Shown here: one piece after another, positions 15,643 through 24,915 of the stretch
Numbering within the stretch: the first letter of the stretch is position 1
Layout of the letters: every line of letters begins with the position of its first letter
NCBI GenBank assembly: GCA_028281065.1
Contig: JANQKN010000163.1
Location: 1-52,456 of the forward strand
Source: Flavobacteriaceae bacterium
GTDB lineage: Bacteria; Bacteroidota; Bacteroidia; Flavobacteriales; Flavobacteriaceae
Reading direction: 5' to 3'
Length of the DNA: 52,456 bases
The notes under the pieces: generated by a model
The model's database searches: none
Told to the model about the DNA's origin: nothing
What the model saw: the letters and a program-made list of their open reading frames with translations, nothing else
Position numbers and translations under genes: made by a program

Positions 15643-17289
15643 TTAACTTTTCTTTTTCCCTGTCATCTCACGCCCACCCTGGTAAAGGGTCAACTGATCT
15701 GCTATTCCATCGTTATGGGTGATAAAAACAATTTCTGCCGGGACTACCTTTAAAAAGAACTTGGTTTCGGTCTCCGCAAAAATCTCTACCTGGGGTTGTC
15801 CTGTAGCTTCAGCAAATATCTTATCCCCTTCGGTAGTGATCACGATTTCAAACCCAGGTTGCAACTCGTAGGTACCTTCGTATCTTTTTAAAACATTCGC
15901 ACCTAAACTAATGGATTCCCTTTCAATTGGAGGAGCCTTATCTATTTCCTTCCCTTTGTTCTCCAAAATCCGCGATTTAAAAACAGTGGATTTCTTTCCT
16001 CCATCCATACTAAATCTATATTTGGAAAAACTTCCCTGGAAAGCAAACTCATCATTCCCCAAGGCATCTAATTTAAAGTTTCCACCACCTTCTCTTTGGC
16101 TATAAAGGCTTCCGTCCCTAAAGGTGATATACCGTATTACATCATTATCGAATTCGTAGGTTCCTACCCACTTTTTTAATTCGGATTCTGGCATTGTTTT
16201 TACCACATTTCGTGCATAGGGTTTGTTCAATGCATACGCCATGGCTTCTACCGTAATATCTTCAGGGCCGTTACCATTTTTGTTGGTTAAAACAACCGCA
16301 TACATATCTTGCGAAGGAATATAAACGGCATAGGTTTCGTACCCAAAAATTCCACCACCATGCTCTATGGTTGGAGTTCCTTTAATCTCATCACCTCGAA
16401 AACCATACCCATAGTATACCGGGCTTCCGTCATTTAGCGTGTAATTGGCAAATGCCAATTGTTTGCTTTTTTCAGAAATAAGCTTATTGTTATGTATGGC
16501 TTGCTGCCACAAAAGCAGATCATCCACGTTGGACATAATGGAACCCGCTGCATAGGGAAGGGTTAAGCTTAAGTAATCCGCGTTTCGGTATCCTCCCTCT
16601 ATGGGTTGATAACCGCTTGCTCTGTTCTTGATCACTTTTGAATGGCTCCCGTAATGAGAATTCTTCATCCCCAAAGGCTCAAAAATGCGTTGCTCTATAA
16701 ATTCGGCATAGGTTTTTCCCGATAGCACTTCTATAATATGTCCTAAAAGAATATACCCAGAGTTGTTATACCGATACTGCTCCCCGGGATCGAAATCCAT
16801 AGGTTCTTCTTTAAATACATCGATCAGCTCTGTAGGGCTCATATCCTCTCGGGCTCGCGAAAAGAAGCTCTGCATGGCAGTATAGCTTTTAATCCCCGAA
16901 GTATGATTTAGTAATTGATGCACCGTAATTTTCTTTCCCTGAGTAGGATAATCTGGTATGAACTTGGTGATCTCATCGTTTAGGGATAGTTTCCCTTCTT
17001 CCATGAGCATTAAAATACAAACCGCAGTAAATTGCTTGGTTATGGAGCCGATTTCAAAAACATGTTCAGGTTTCATGGCTACACCCAGTTCCAGGTTAGC
17101 CATTCCAAAAGCATTTCTATAAAGTACTTTCCCGTTTTTGGCTACCAAAACAGTGGCCCCTGGTTCGTTGGCAGGATAGTTTTCGTTTAGGATTCTGTCT
17201 AAACTCCCGTTTAGGCTTTGCGCGTGCACTGCGGCAAAGGAAAACAGTATAAGACAGAAAGTTGTAATTCGTTTCTTGATTGATTTCAT
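15643..17289 (-). CDS. Secreted serine hydrolase, class C beta-lactamase / penicillin-binding-like
   Basis: 548 residues with a signal peptide ending near AVHAQ. The SxxK motif is at Ser82-Lys85 (GSITKQF), the second motif is Tyr174-x-Asn176 (YRYNNSGY), and HGGGIFGY supplies the third, KTG-equivalent, box. This is the beta-lactamase/transpeptidase-like family that includes esterases, D-aminopeptidases and peptidoglycan-linked enzymes; true antibiotic resistance cannot be inferred. Residues about 390-548 form a C-terminal beta-rich domain common in this family. The protein is probably periplasmic or cell-surface. It converges with the repeat-protein gene across a shared terminator and is divergent from the TPR lipoprotein. 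Confidence 0.9.
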   Translation of the reverse strand: MKSIKKRITTFCLILFSFAAVHAQSLNGSLDRILNENYPANEPGATVLVAKNGKVLYRNAFGMANLELGVAMKPEHVFEIGSITKQFTAVCILMLMEEGKLSLNDEITKFIPDYPTQGKKITVHQLLNHTSGIKSYTAMQSFFSRAREDMSPTELIDVFKEEPMDFDPGEQYRYNNSGYILLGHIIEVLSGKTYAEFIEQRIFEPLGMKNSHYGSHSKVIKNRASGYQPIEGGYRNADYLSLTLPYAAGSIMSNVDDLLLWQQAIHNNKLISEKSKQLAFANYTLNDGSPVYYGYGFRGDEIKGTPTIEHGGGIFGYETYAVYIPSQDMYAVVLTNKNGNGPEDITVEAMAYALNKPYARNVVKTMPESELKKWVGTYEFDNDVIRYITFRDGSLYSQREGGGNFKLDALGNDEFAFQGSFSKYRFSMDGGKKSTVFKSRILENKGKEIDKAPPIERESISLGANVLKRYEGTYELQPGFEIVITTEGDKIFAEATGQPQVEIFAETETKFFLKVVPAEIVFITHNDGIADQLTLYQGGREMTGKKKS

Positions 17290-17408
17290 AGTCTATGTGA
17301 TTGATGATTTTCCCTAAGACGTCTTTTCACTTCCTTTGGTTACATCCATAGACCATTAAAAACCAAAATATCCGTATCTTGTGGTTACCAATTAACTTAC
17401 GCCAATTT

Positions 17409-18380
17409 ATGTACAAATACTTCACTCTTTTGGCATGTGTATGCCTCTTTAGTTGCAATTCGCCCAAAAAGGAAACCCAGACAGAAACCCAAACGGAAAC
17501 CGTAGTCACTCCAGTAGAAGTTTGGCCACACGAATACCAAGCCATTTCGCAATTGGGGGATACGTTGTATTCGAAGCCTCCTTCAGAAAATATGCTGCAG
17601 CAATACGAAGAAAAGAAAGCTGCATACGAAAGCAATCCCAATCATTTGGACAACCTTATTTGGTATGGTCGATTTACCGCTTATACGGGTGATTACCGAA
17701 AAGCCATTCAGATTTACTCGGAAGCATTACAAAAGTTTCCCAACGAATCCCGATTGTTGCGCCACAGGGGACACCGTTACATTAGTGTTCGCGAGTTCGG
17801 TAAAGCCATTGAAGATTTGGAAAAAGCCGTAGCACTTATTGAAGGCACCGAAAACAAAATTGAAGAAGACGGACTCCCCAACCAATACAACATCCCTGTA
17901 AGCACCCAACACGGCAACATTTATTACCATTTGGGCTTGGCCTATTACCTAAACCGAAATTTACCCAAAGCATTGGAAGCGTATAAAAAATGCCTTTCCC
18001 TATCCCACAATCCAGATAATGTGGTATCTGCCACCCATTGGATCTATATGATCCAACGCCGAATGGCCCGTAACCAAGCCGCACAGAACTATCTTAAAAT
18101 CATAAAGCCCGATATGAAAGTGCTGGAAAACACTTCCTACCACAAAGCCTGTTTGTTTTATAAAGGCGATCTGGAATTGGAAGATATATATCCAACCACG
18201 GGTGAAAATAACCCAAGTAATAGCGCCCTTAAATATGCCGTGGGGAATTGGTATTGGTACAGTGGTAAAACGGAGCAGGCCGAAGGGATCTATAGGACCT
18301 TGCTCTCTTCGGACGACTGGGCAAGTTTTGGATACATTGCAGCAGAAACCGACTTGGCCAAGCCCTATAATATGCGGTAA
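17409..18380 (+). CDS. TPR-containing lipoprotein
   Basis: 323 residues from the ATG at 17409 (MYKYFTLLACVCLFSCNSP). This start is preferred over the upstream in-frame ATG at 17379 because it gives a clean lipoprotein signal with Cys in LFSC. A Thr/Glu-rich linker (TQTETQTETVVT) follows. Helical TPR pairs then cover much of the rest: YTGDYRKAIQIYSEALQKFP, FGKAIEDLEKAVAL and YLNRNLPKALEAYKKCLSL. Likely anchored in a membrane facing the periplasm as a scaffold. It precedes a TonB-dependent receptor by 62 bp on the same strand, so a functional link is possible but unproven. Confidence 0.85.
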   Translation: MYKYFTLLACVCLFSCNSPKKETQTETQTETVVTPVEVWPHEYQAISQLGDTLYSKPPSENMLQQYEEKKAAYESNPNHLDNLIWYGRFTAYTGDYRKAIQIYSEALQKFPNESRLLRHRGHRYISVREFGKAIEDLEKAVALIEGTENKIEEDGLPNQYNIPVSTQHGNIYYHLGLAYYLNRNLPKALEAYKKCLSLSHNPDNVVSATHWIYMIQRRMARNQAAQNYLKIIKPDMKVLENTSYHKACLFYKGDLELEDIYPTTGENNPSNSALKYAVGNWYWYSGKTEQAEGIYRTLLSSDDWASFGYIAAETDLAKPYNMR

Positions 18381-18442
18381 TGCCGTAAGGGCAAAAAGAA
18401 AATTAACGTACCTTTAATCTTCAAACCAAAACCAAACAATCA

Positions 18443-21133
18443 ATGAAAAGTAAATTTTTAGGGTTGTTGGCCCTCTTTTTGTGTGGAGTGGTCACAGCCC
18501 AAGTTACAGTATCGGGAACCATAACCGATTCTAACAATATTACCCTAAATGGGGTGAATATTGTAGAAAGAGGAACCTCCAATGGTGCCACTTCCGATTT
18601 CGATGGTAATTACTCCATTACCGTTGCTAGCGATGCCACGCTTGTCTTTAGTTACGTAGGGTTCGAAACGCAAGAAATTGCTGTTGACGGACAAACTACC
18701 ATAGATGTAAGTATGGTAGAAGGGTTTGCCTTGGATGCCGTGCAACTGGTAGGATCCAGAAGTCCTAAACGTACTGCAACGGATACCCCCGTAGCCGTAG
18801 ACGTTATCGATGTAAACGACGTAGTGACGCAAGCCGGTCGTATCGAGATCAACGAATTGCTGCAATACGCAGCCCCTTCGTTTAATGCCAACAAACAATC
18901 AGGATCCGATGGTGCCGACCATATAGACCCTGCGAGTTTGCGGGGTTTGGGACCTGACCAAACCTTGGTATTGATCAACGGAAAAAGAAGACACTCTTCT
19001 TCCCTAGTAAACATTTTTGGAACCCGAGGGCGCGGTAATACAGGTACCGACCTTAACGCTATCCCTACCTCGGCCATAAAGAGAATTGAGATTCTTCGTG
19101 ACGGTGCTGCGGCACAGTACGGATCGGACGCAATTGCAGGGGTAATCAATATTGTACTAAAAGACAGTACGGATGATGTTACTGGTTTTATTAGTTACGG
19201 AGCCTATAGTACCAATGCCGATGTAGATACCAGTGCCTTTGCCGATGGCAACTATGGAGTTTGGAACACCGATGGCTTCCGCTTGGATACCGAAAGGGAC
19301 GGAAATGCCATTGGGGACGATCAAGATTTTGATGGTGGTTCCGTAAAAGCAGGACTTAACTATGGGGTTCCTTTAGGAAAAGACGGTGGATATGCCAACT
19401 TTACTGCAGAATACCTAAGTAAAAATAAAACCCTACGTCCTAGTTTCGAATTCAGAAAAGGATTTGGGGAAGCGGCTATAGACGGTTTCAACTTTTTTGG
19501 AAATATGGCCTATCCTGTTGCCGAGAATACAGAAATATATGCCTTTGGGGGAAGAAATTATAGAGATACCGACGCCTTTGCCTTTACCCGAAATGGAGGC
19601 GCAAGGGTCATCCCTTCTATCTACCCTAATGGTTTCACTCCGCGTATTACTTCCAACATTATCGATAATTCGGTATCTGTAGGGGTACGTACCCAATTGG
19701 GCGATGAGTGGAAAGCCGATATTAGCAATACCTGGGGGAAAAACTCCTTTCACTACTTCATTAAAGGAACCTTGAATGCTTCTTTGGAAGATGCCTCCCC
19801 AACCGATTTCGACGCTGGAGGGCATACCTTAAGCCAGAATACGGTTAACATCGACTTTTCCAAGTATTTTGATGATGTAGCTGAAGGACTCAACTTTGCT
19901 TTTGGAGCAGAGTACCGTACCGAAAACTTCACCATTTTTGCAGGTGAAGAAGGATCTTATGGAACCTACGATGAAAATGGTATCCTTATTACCGATCCAA
20001 GTACGCAAAATCAACCTATCGATCCAGATTCTGGTGATCCGCGTCCTGGAGGTTCCCAAGGATTCCCTGGATACAGTCCTGCTAACGAAGTAGATCGAAG
20101 CCGATCCAATGTTTCGTTATATGCCGATGCAGAAATCGACATTTCCGAATCCTTCTTGTTAAGTGGTGCGGCTCGTTTCGAAAACTATAGCGACTTTGGA
20201 AGTACCATCAACGGAAAACTGGCTGCCCGTGTAAAGGCTTCGGATAACATCAACATCCGTGGTTCGGTAAGTACAGGCTTTAGGGCTCCTTCTTTGGTTC
20301 AGATTTATTACAACCTGCGTTTCACCAACTTTGTGGGTGGAGTCGCTTTAGAATCTGTACTATCGCCAAACAACAGTCCTGTGACTGCTGCTTTCGGAAT
20401 TGGTCCTTTAGAAGAAGAGACTGCCATTAATGCCGGTTTGGGGGTTACTGCCAAGTTTGGGGATTTCACTGCTACCGTAGATGGATACCTAATCAATATT
20501 AAAGATCGTATCGTATTAACAGGAAACTTCGATGCTACTGATATTCCAGGAGTAGAAGCAGCTCAGTTCTTTGCCAATGGTGCCGATACCGAAACCTTAG
20601 GGTTAGATGTGGTACTATCCTACAAAACCGAATTGGGTGGTGGAACCTTTGGCGCTACCTTGGTTGGAAACGTAAACGATATGGAAATTTCCAGTGTGAA
20701 CAACGGAAACCTAGACGAACAAACGTTCTTTGGGGAAAGGGACAAAGCCTTCCTATTGGCTTCTGCTCCTGACAGTAAATTTGCATTGAACCTTACCTAT
20801 GCGATCGACAAATGGAACTTTGCCGTTTCTGGAACCCACTTCAGTGAAGTAGAGCTATTGGATTTCCAAGTATTTGAAGATCCTGCAGACTATGGTGGAT
20901 TCGATAACCTTATTGCAGCAGCTACCGATACTTACGGAGCTAAATTCGTTACCGATGTTGCCATAGGATATAAGTTATGCGATGGCCTTAAACTAAATTT
21001 GGGTGCCAACAACCTATTGAATGTATATCCTGACCAACAAGACGATTGGACAGAAGCGGGAGGTTATTGGGATTCTGTACAAATGGGCTTTGGTGGTGCA
21101 TACTACTACACCCGTTTGGATTTCAATTTCTAG
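18443..21133 (+). CDS. TonB-dependent outer membrane receptor
   Basis: 896 residues. Signal peptide MKSKFLGLLALFLCGVVTAQ, then a carboxypeptidase-regulatory-like domain (VTVSGTITDSNNITLNGVNI, about 21-95). The plug follows, with LRGLGPDQTLVLINGKRRHS and IKRIEILRDGAAAQYGSDAI, then a beta-barrel ending in an aromatic residue (TRLDFNF). It imports a substrate across the outer membrane using TonB energy; the sequence does not show which. No susD-like gene follows, so it is not a canonical glycan Sus pair. A plug rich in RRHSS is often seen in receptors of unknown substrate in this phylum. TACCTTTA, one mismatch from the -7 consensus, lies about 40 bp upstream. Confidence 0.92.
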   Translation: MKSKFLGLLALFLCGVVTAQVTVSGTITDSNNITLNGVNIVERGTSNGATSDFDGNYSITVASDATLVFSYVGFETQEIAVDGQTTIDVSMVEGFALDAVQLVGSRSPKRTATDTPVAVDVIDVNDVVTQAGRIEINELLQYAAPSFNANKQSGSDGADHIDPASLRGLGPDQTLVLINGKRRHSSSLVNIFGTRGRGNTGTDLNAIPTSAIKRIEILRDGAAAQYGSDAIAGVINIVLKDSTDDVTGFISYGAYSTNADVDTSAFADGNYGVWNTDGFRLDTERDGNAIGDDQDFDGGSVKAGLNYGVPLGKDGGYANFTAEYLSKNKTLRPSFEFRKGFGEAAIDGFNFFGNMAYPVAENTEIYAFGGRNYRDTDAFAFTRNGGARVIPSIYPNGFTPRITSNIIDNSVSVGVRTQLGDEWKADISNTWGKNSFHYFIKGTLNASLEDASPTDFDAGGHTLSQNTVNIDFSKYFDDVAEGLNFAFGAEYRTENFTIFAGEEGSYGTYDENGILITDPSTQNQPIDPDSGDPRPGGSQGFPGYSPANEVDRSRSNVSLYADAEIDISESFLLSGAARFENYSDFGSTINGKLAARVKASDNINIRGSVSTGFRAPSLVQIYYNLRFTNFVGGVALESVLSPNNSPVTAAFGIGPLEEETAINAGLGVTAKFGDFTATVDGYLINIKDRIVLTGNFDATDIPGVEAAQFFANGADTETLGLDVVLSYKTELGGGTFGATLVGNVNDMEISSVNNGNLDEQTFFGERDKAFLLASAPDSKFALNLTYAIDKWNFAVSGTHFSEVELLDFQVFEDPADYGGFDNLIAAATDTYGAKFVTDVAIGYKLCDGLKLNLGANNLLNVYPDQQDDWTEAGGYWDSVQMGFGGAYYYTRLDFNF

Positions 21134-21154
21134 AGAAAGAAACTTTCATAAAGC

Positions 21155-21187
21155 AAAAAGCCCTGTGATTTCACAGGGCTTTTTTTA
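21155..21187 (+). terminator. Intrinsic terminator after the TonB receptor
   Basis: AGCCCTGTGA and TCACAGGGCT pair perfectly over 10 bp with a TT loop, flanked by A5 and T7. Its T-tract includes the stop codon of the convergent glycosyltransferase, so it probably ends both transcripts. Confidence 0.92.
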
Positions 21188-22402
21188 TCGGTTCTTGGCT
21201 TCAATCCACTTGCTCATGTATTTCGTGGCATGTGTGGTTTGATGTTGAAGCACTTGTCCCAAGAAATGCTCTTGGCGATGTTCCTTTACATTATTCAGAA
21301 GCATTTTAACAAGCGCCAAGAATGCTTCGGAAAAATGTTTTTTCTGAAATCGTTGGGAAACAATAGCAAAGCCCTTTTCTTGAGCATCCTTCCATACTTC
21401 CTTATCGGAATACAATTCAACTGCCATAGATGCGTATTGCTTTGCATCGTCGGACACCATTCCCCCAAAATGAAGTGTACCACACATCCCTTCTACCCCT
21501 ACGCTAGTAGTAACGGCTGGGGTGCCACTCCGCATGGCATCCAATAGTTTTCCTTTAAGGCCTGCTCCAAACCGCAAAGGAGCTAAACAAACCCTTGCTT
21601 GCTCTGTAACTGTCATGGCGTCCTCTGTCCAGCCCTTTATGAGAAACCCTTCTTTTGGGTTGTGCATTTCGTTGATATACTGTGGGGCATAATTTCCATA
21701 GATGGATAACTCTGCTTTGGGCAACTGTTTACGAATTTCGGGCCAAATCTCTCTTTTTAGGTATTTTACAGCATCTACATTAGGGGTATGCAGTAGATTA
21801 CCAATAGTCATAAAGTCCTTTCGTTCCTCGAATTCAGGCAACGCTTTTTTATCGTTCTCGGAAACATCATCTACCAAAAAAGGAAGGTAATACAAAATGC
21901 TTTCAGGAATATGGAAGGTTTCTTTTAGGAGTTGCATTTCGTATTCAGAAATAATCAAAGACAGATCACTTCGTAAGATACTTGCCAACTCACGTTTGGC
22001 AATGTCTGAATACAGATCGGGTTCTTTATTCTTCGTTACGGCTTCTTCCCTAGCCTTTCTTAAAAAGTGCAAATCTTCGGTATCCAAGATCTTTAAGGCG
22101 TTGGGACATTGTTCTGTAACGCGCCAGCCAAATTTCTCTTCGGCTGTATAACGATCGAACACTACCACGGAAGGATTCAACTGAAACACAAAATCGTCAA
22201 AACTTCTTTCGTTAAGACGTATAGAAGCTTCTTTAACGCCCATGGATTCTAGCCCTACAGACAATTGGGACGAGCGGGCAGTACTTGCAAACGTAATATC
22301 GTATCCATCTTCTAGGAATAATTCGATCAACTGCATGATCCTACTTCCCGCTGCCGTAGTAGTAGGTTCTGGATAGGTCTGACCAATGATGAGAAGTTTC
22401 AA
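21185..22402 (-). CDS. Glycosyltransferase, GT4-like
   Basis: 405 residues, cytoplasmic or membrane-associated. The N-terminal Rossmann start (MKLLIIGQTYPEPTTTAAGS) and the C-terminal donor-binding part (LAPLRFGAGLKGKLLDAMRS, then GTPAVTTSVGVEGM) fit the GT-B fold. Between them is the segment LIKGWTEDAMTVTEQARVCL. The usual E-x7-E donor motif is weak here. It transfers a sugar from a nucleotide donor; acceptor unknown. It is the last gene of a minus-strand run of five that begins with rimO, with short gaps (30, 9, 6 and 11 bp). Confidence 0.85.
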   Translation of the reverse strand: MKLLIIGQTYPEPTTTAAGSRIMQLIELFLEDGYDITFASTARSSQLSVGLESMGVKEASIRLNERSFDDFVFQLNPSVVVFDRYTAEEKFGWRVTEQCPNALKILDTEDLHFLRKAREEAVTKNKEPDLYSDIAKRELASILRSDLSLIISEYEMQLLKETFHIPESILYYLPFLVDDVSENDKKALPEFEERKDFMTIGNLLHTPNVDAVKYLKREIWPEIRKQLPKAELSIYGNYAPQYINEMHNPKEGFLIKGWTEDAMTVTEQARVCLAPLRFGAGLKGKLLDAMRSGTPAVTTSVGVEGMCGTLHFGGMVSDDAKQYASMAVELYSDKEVWKDAQEKGFAIVSQRFQKKHFSEAFLALVKMLLNNVKEHRQEHFLGQVLQHQTTHATKYMSKWIEAKNR

Positions 22403-22413
22403 GTTGAGTAAAG

Positions 22414-22953
22414 TTAGGCTTTTCTGAATTTTCTTCGAATGAAATTAAACATTATGAGTAAAGTTCCAGGGATTCCGATCCATACCAATTCACTCATGAT
22501 AACGCGTTTGCCCCATTCGCTAAAGAAATTTTCCACTCCTATGGGCGAAACCTGTATGGGGCGCCAAGGGAAAAAATACCTTGTGTTATCGAAGGGTGAG
22601 AAAAAGGCGATGCCATGCCCTCCGCTGGTTAAGGCATCCAGAACCCCATGGGAAGCTGTACAAAGGAAAAAATAAAATGTAAGTAGGATTCCTTGTTTGC
22701 TCAAAAATCGTTTTCGATAAAAAATAAGGGTGATTAACGCACCAAAGAGCAATGCAAACAATAAGGAATGAGAAAACCCCCGATGTCCCCAAAAGCTTTC
22801 GTAGGCAATGTTGAACTTAAACCCAATTACATCGGCATCGGGAAAGATGGAACAAAAAATTCCCAGTAGCCAAAACTTCCACGATCGAACCGTTTTGGAA
22901 AAACCAGTTCCCAAAGCTATCGCTGTAAAAGCATGTCCAAAAGCAGAGGCCAT
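22414..22953 (-). CDS. YdjM-like integral membrane metal-dependent hydrolase (PF04307-type)
   Basis: 179 residues with about four membrane helices. The family hallmarks are the N-terminal MASAFGHAFTAIALG, the acidic IFPDADVIGF and the His cluster WGHRGFSHSLLF; a later His lies in TASHGVLDALTSGGHGIAFF. Such proteins are LexA-regulated in enterobacteria (YdjM) and have been called membrane-bound hydrolases, but the substrate is unknown. It is tightly packed between the sialidase-like lipoprotein and the glycosyltransferase, so cotranscription is likely. No SOS-box-like site was looked for in depth. Confidence 0.85.
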   Translation of the reverse strand: MASAFGHAFTAIALGTGFSKTVRSWKFWLLGIFCSIFPDADVIGFKFNIAYESFWGHRGFSHSLLFALLFGALITLIFYRKRFLSKQGILLTFYFFLCTASHGVLDALTSGGHGIAFFSPFDNTRYFFPWRPIQVSPIGVENFFSEWGKRVIMSELVWIGIPGTLLIMFNFIRRKFRKA

Positions 22954-22959
22954 GCGTAA

Positions 22960-24189
22960 CTACTCGTTAAGGTTTATGGAAGCCATCTCGATATGGGATT
23001 CGTTATCCCCTACCACGGTCCAAGCCATGTATAATGTATCTCCCATTTTTTCCAATTGAGGGAAACCACTGGCGCGTTCTGCGCTGGTCTTTGTTATGGT
23101 CTCCTTCTTTGTAACTGTTCCCTGGTTGTTTACTATGGCTAGCTGAATGGTTTCATCTTCGCCCATGGGTTCCATCCAAAGGATGACAGCCTTGGTTTCA
23201 GAAAGCATTACTACATCTACCCGGCCCGTAGCATTTCCTGCATCTATGCGGAAAGGAGATTCAAACGTTTTACCATTGTTCTTGGAAAAGGCCAACTTCA
23301 CCTCTCCTTTTCCAGTAGCCGCAGTAAACCATGCAACCGCTACGTTATCCCCTATGGCGTCCATTGCGGGTCCGTTTACAGGACAACCTGCTATTTTCCA
23401 TTGATCGTCTCCAACTATCCTTGGGGAACTCCAATTGGATTCCATAGTCCAATCGGTAATGGAAATATCACGGATTTCCTCATCGCTTCGGTCCCGATAG
23501 GTAACCAAAATCTGATCATCAGGGCCAATGGCAAGAGCCGTATTGCAACAATCACAAACCTTTTCATCCAACAGGGTGTCATGATCTATGCTTCCATCTT
23601 CAAAAACAATGGCTGCCCTAAGGGTCATTGCCCCACCACCATGTCCTTTGCCAACGGTCTCTCTTCCGTCCAACCAAGTAACCACAAACGAATTATGGGC
23701 ATAAGGTTTAATGGACACAAAACCGTGTTCACTTTTGGTTCCATCATTATGAAGGATGAAATTCTTCTTCCATTCCTTGGTTTCCGAATGGTAGAGATTC
23801 AGTTTTACATCGTAGGTGTAGGTTCCAGAATCAGACTTTTGCAGGAAGCTGGTTAATATCCTCCCATTGTTTTCGGCTATATTGGGAAAGTCGGCCCAAT
23901 TGGTAAACCAATCATTTCCGCTAACAATTTCTTCGGGGTTGGACCATTTTCCATCTTTCATAGATGAATAGTTAAGCACATCCATAGAGTCTTTTCGGGT
24001 TACCCATGAAAAAAACAATTCTTCTCCGTTACTGAATAGCCTTGGAAGTTGGCTATTGCTTTCTGAAGGGTTCTGAATGGATTTTACAGCAACAACTTCT
24101 TCTTTAGCTGGGGTGTCTTCCTTTTTGCTTTTATCATTTCCACAGGAGATGAGTAACAAAGCTACTAGCAGGTAAATAAATGACTTCAT
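22960..24189 (-). CDS. Sialidase-like (BNR-repeat) lipoprotein with a CxCC motif
   Basis: 409 residues. Lipoprotein signal with Cys16 (LLISCGNDKSKK), then a beta-propeller of the sialidase superfamily. One Asp-box-like repeat is readable (FSKNNGKTFESP). The sialidase catalytic arginines and the FRIP motif are not evident, so enzymatic sialidase activity is doubtful. The Cys cluster at 212-215 (VCDCCNT) is reminiscent of a metal site and recurs in some Bacteroidota propellers, but no ligand is known. It is third of five genes in the rimO run. Alternative: a sugar- or metal-binding surface lipoprotein. Confidence 0.8.
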   Translation of the reverse strand: MKSFIYLLVALLLISCGNDKSKKEDTPAKEEVVAVKSIQNPSESNSQLPRLFSNGEELFFSWVTRKDSMDVLNYSSMKDGKWSNPEEIVSGNDWFTNWADFPNIAENNGRILTSFLQKSDSGTYTYDVKLNLYHSETKEWKKNFILHNDGTKSEHGFVSIKPYAHNSFVVTWLDGRETVGKGHGGGAMTLRAAIVFEDGSIDHDTLLDEKVCDCCNTALAIGPDDQILVTYRDRSDEEIRDISITDWTMESNWSSPRIVGDDQWKIAGCPVNGPAMDAIGDNVAVAWFTAATGKGEVKLAFSKNNGKTFESPFRIDAGNATGRVDVVMLSETKAVILWMEPMGEDETIQLAIVNNQGTVTKKETITKTSAERASGFPQLEKMGDTLYMAWTVVGDNESHIEMASINLNE

Positions 24190-24198
24190 CTGGTTGTT

Positions 24199-24885
24199 TT
24201 AAGAAAGTGAATCTATAATATAAGTGCCTAATTGTTCAGGGTTTGCTTTTTCTATAGGGTGCGGAACCTCTTCCAATTTGTGTAAAACTGAATTGGGCAG
24301 CCATTGGTTTACAGCTTCGGTTTCTTCCAAACTTACCATAGTATCCTGTGTTCCAATCCCTAAATGCACTGGGGTATGTATTTGAGCAAAATCCTCTTGT
24401 TGTAGGGCAGCACCGTTCCCTAAGCCCAACATCATATCTGCGGTATGCTGCATGACCAGTTTCCAATCCAGTGGATGGTGGTCGTTCTCCAATTTTTGAG
24501 CAAAATGGGGCACTTTGGCTTCAATCACTTCGGGATTCAGCATTTTTACTTCTTTAGCAGCCGATTCGGGTGTCCAGTGGAATTTGGTTCCCAGGGTAAC
24601 AATCTTTTTTATTTTCCCTAGATTTTTCAAAGCAAGTGACAAAGCTACATAGCCACCCATGCTGTATCCAAAAACAAAGGGATCATTTAGGTTGTTCTCG
24701 GCAATAAACTGTTCTGTATTTTCTACAAAGACGGACATGGTATAAGACCCTTGGGAAGCTACGCCCCCGTGACCTTCAAAATTAAAATCGTAGAGATCGA
24801 AATGGTTTTCGAGAAAAGGTTTTAGGTGCTTAAATTGATTGCGCGTCCCCAAAGCACCATGCAATAAGAGCAATGTAGGTTTCAT
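24199..24885 (-). CDS. Alpha/beta hydrolase
   Basis: 228 residues, no signal peptide. The oxyanion region LLLLHGALGTRNQF and the nucleophile elbow GYSMGGYV with Ser75 are typical of the family. The catalytic His is probably in EEVPHPIEKANPEQL near the C-terminus, and the Asp in GTQDTMVSLEE. The lid domain is about 110-165. A biotin- or menaquinone-pathway hydrolase (BioH- or MenH-like) is possible, but nothing in the sequence decides the substrate. It sits 30 bp downstream of rimO on the same strand. Confidence 0.88.
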   Translation of the reverse strand: MKPTLLLLHGALGTRNQFKHLKPFLENHFDLYDFNFEGHGGVASQGSYTMSVFVENTEQFIAENNLNDPFVFGYSMGGYVALSLALKNLGKIKKIVTLGTKFHWTPESAAKEVKMLNPEVIEAKVPHFAQKLENDHHPLDWKLVMQHTADMMLGLGNGAALQQEDFAQIHTPVHLGIGTQDTMVSLEETEAVNQWLPNSVLHKLEEVPHPIEKANPEQLGTYIIDSLS

Positions 24886-24915
24886 ATAGAATGTTTTATA
24901 CGGGTAAGCAAATAG

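Noticed and set aside
15643-17289. Beta-lactamase resistance gene
   Set aside because: The SxxK and YxN motifs are shared by many esterases and peptidases; the length and C-terminal domain fit the general serine hydrolase family instead.
17327-17641. 104-residue minus-strand ORF across the TPR lipoprotein start
   Set aside because: It overlaps the clear lipoprotein signal sequence on the other strand and has no supporting feature.
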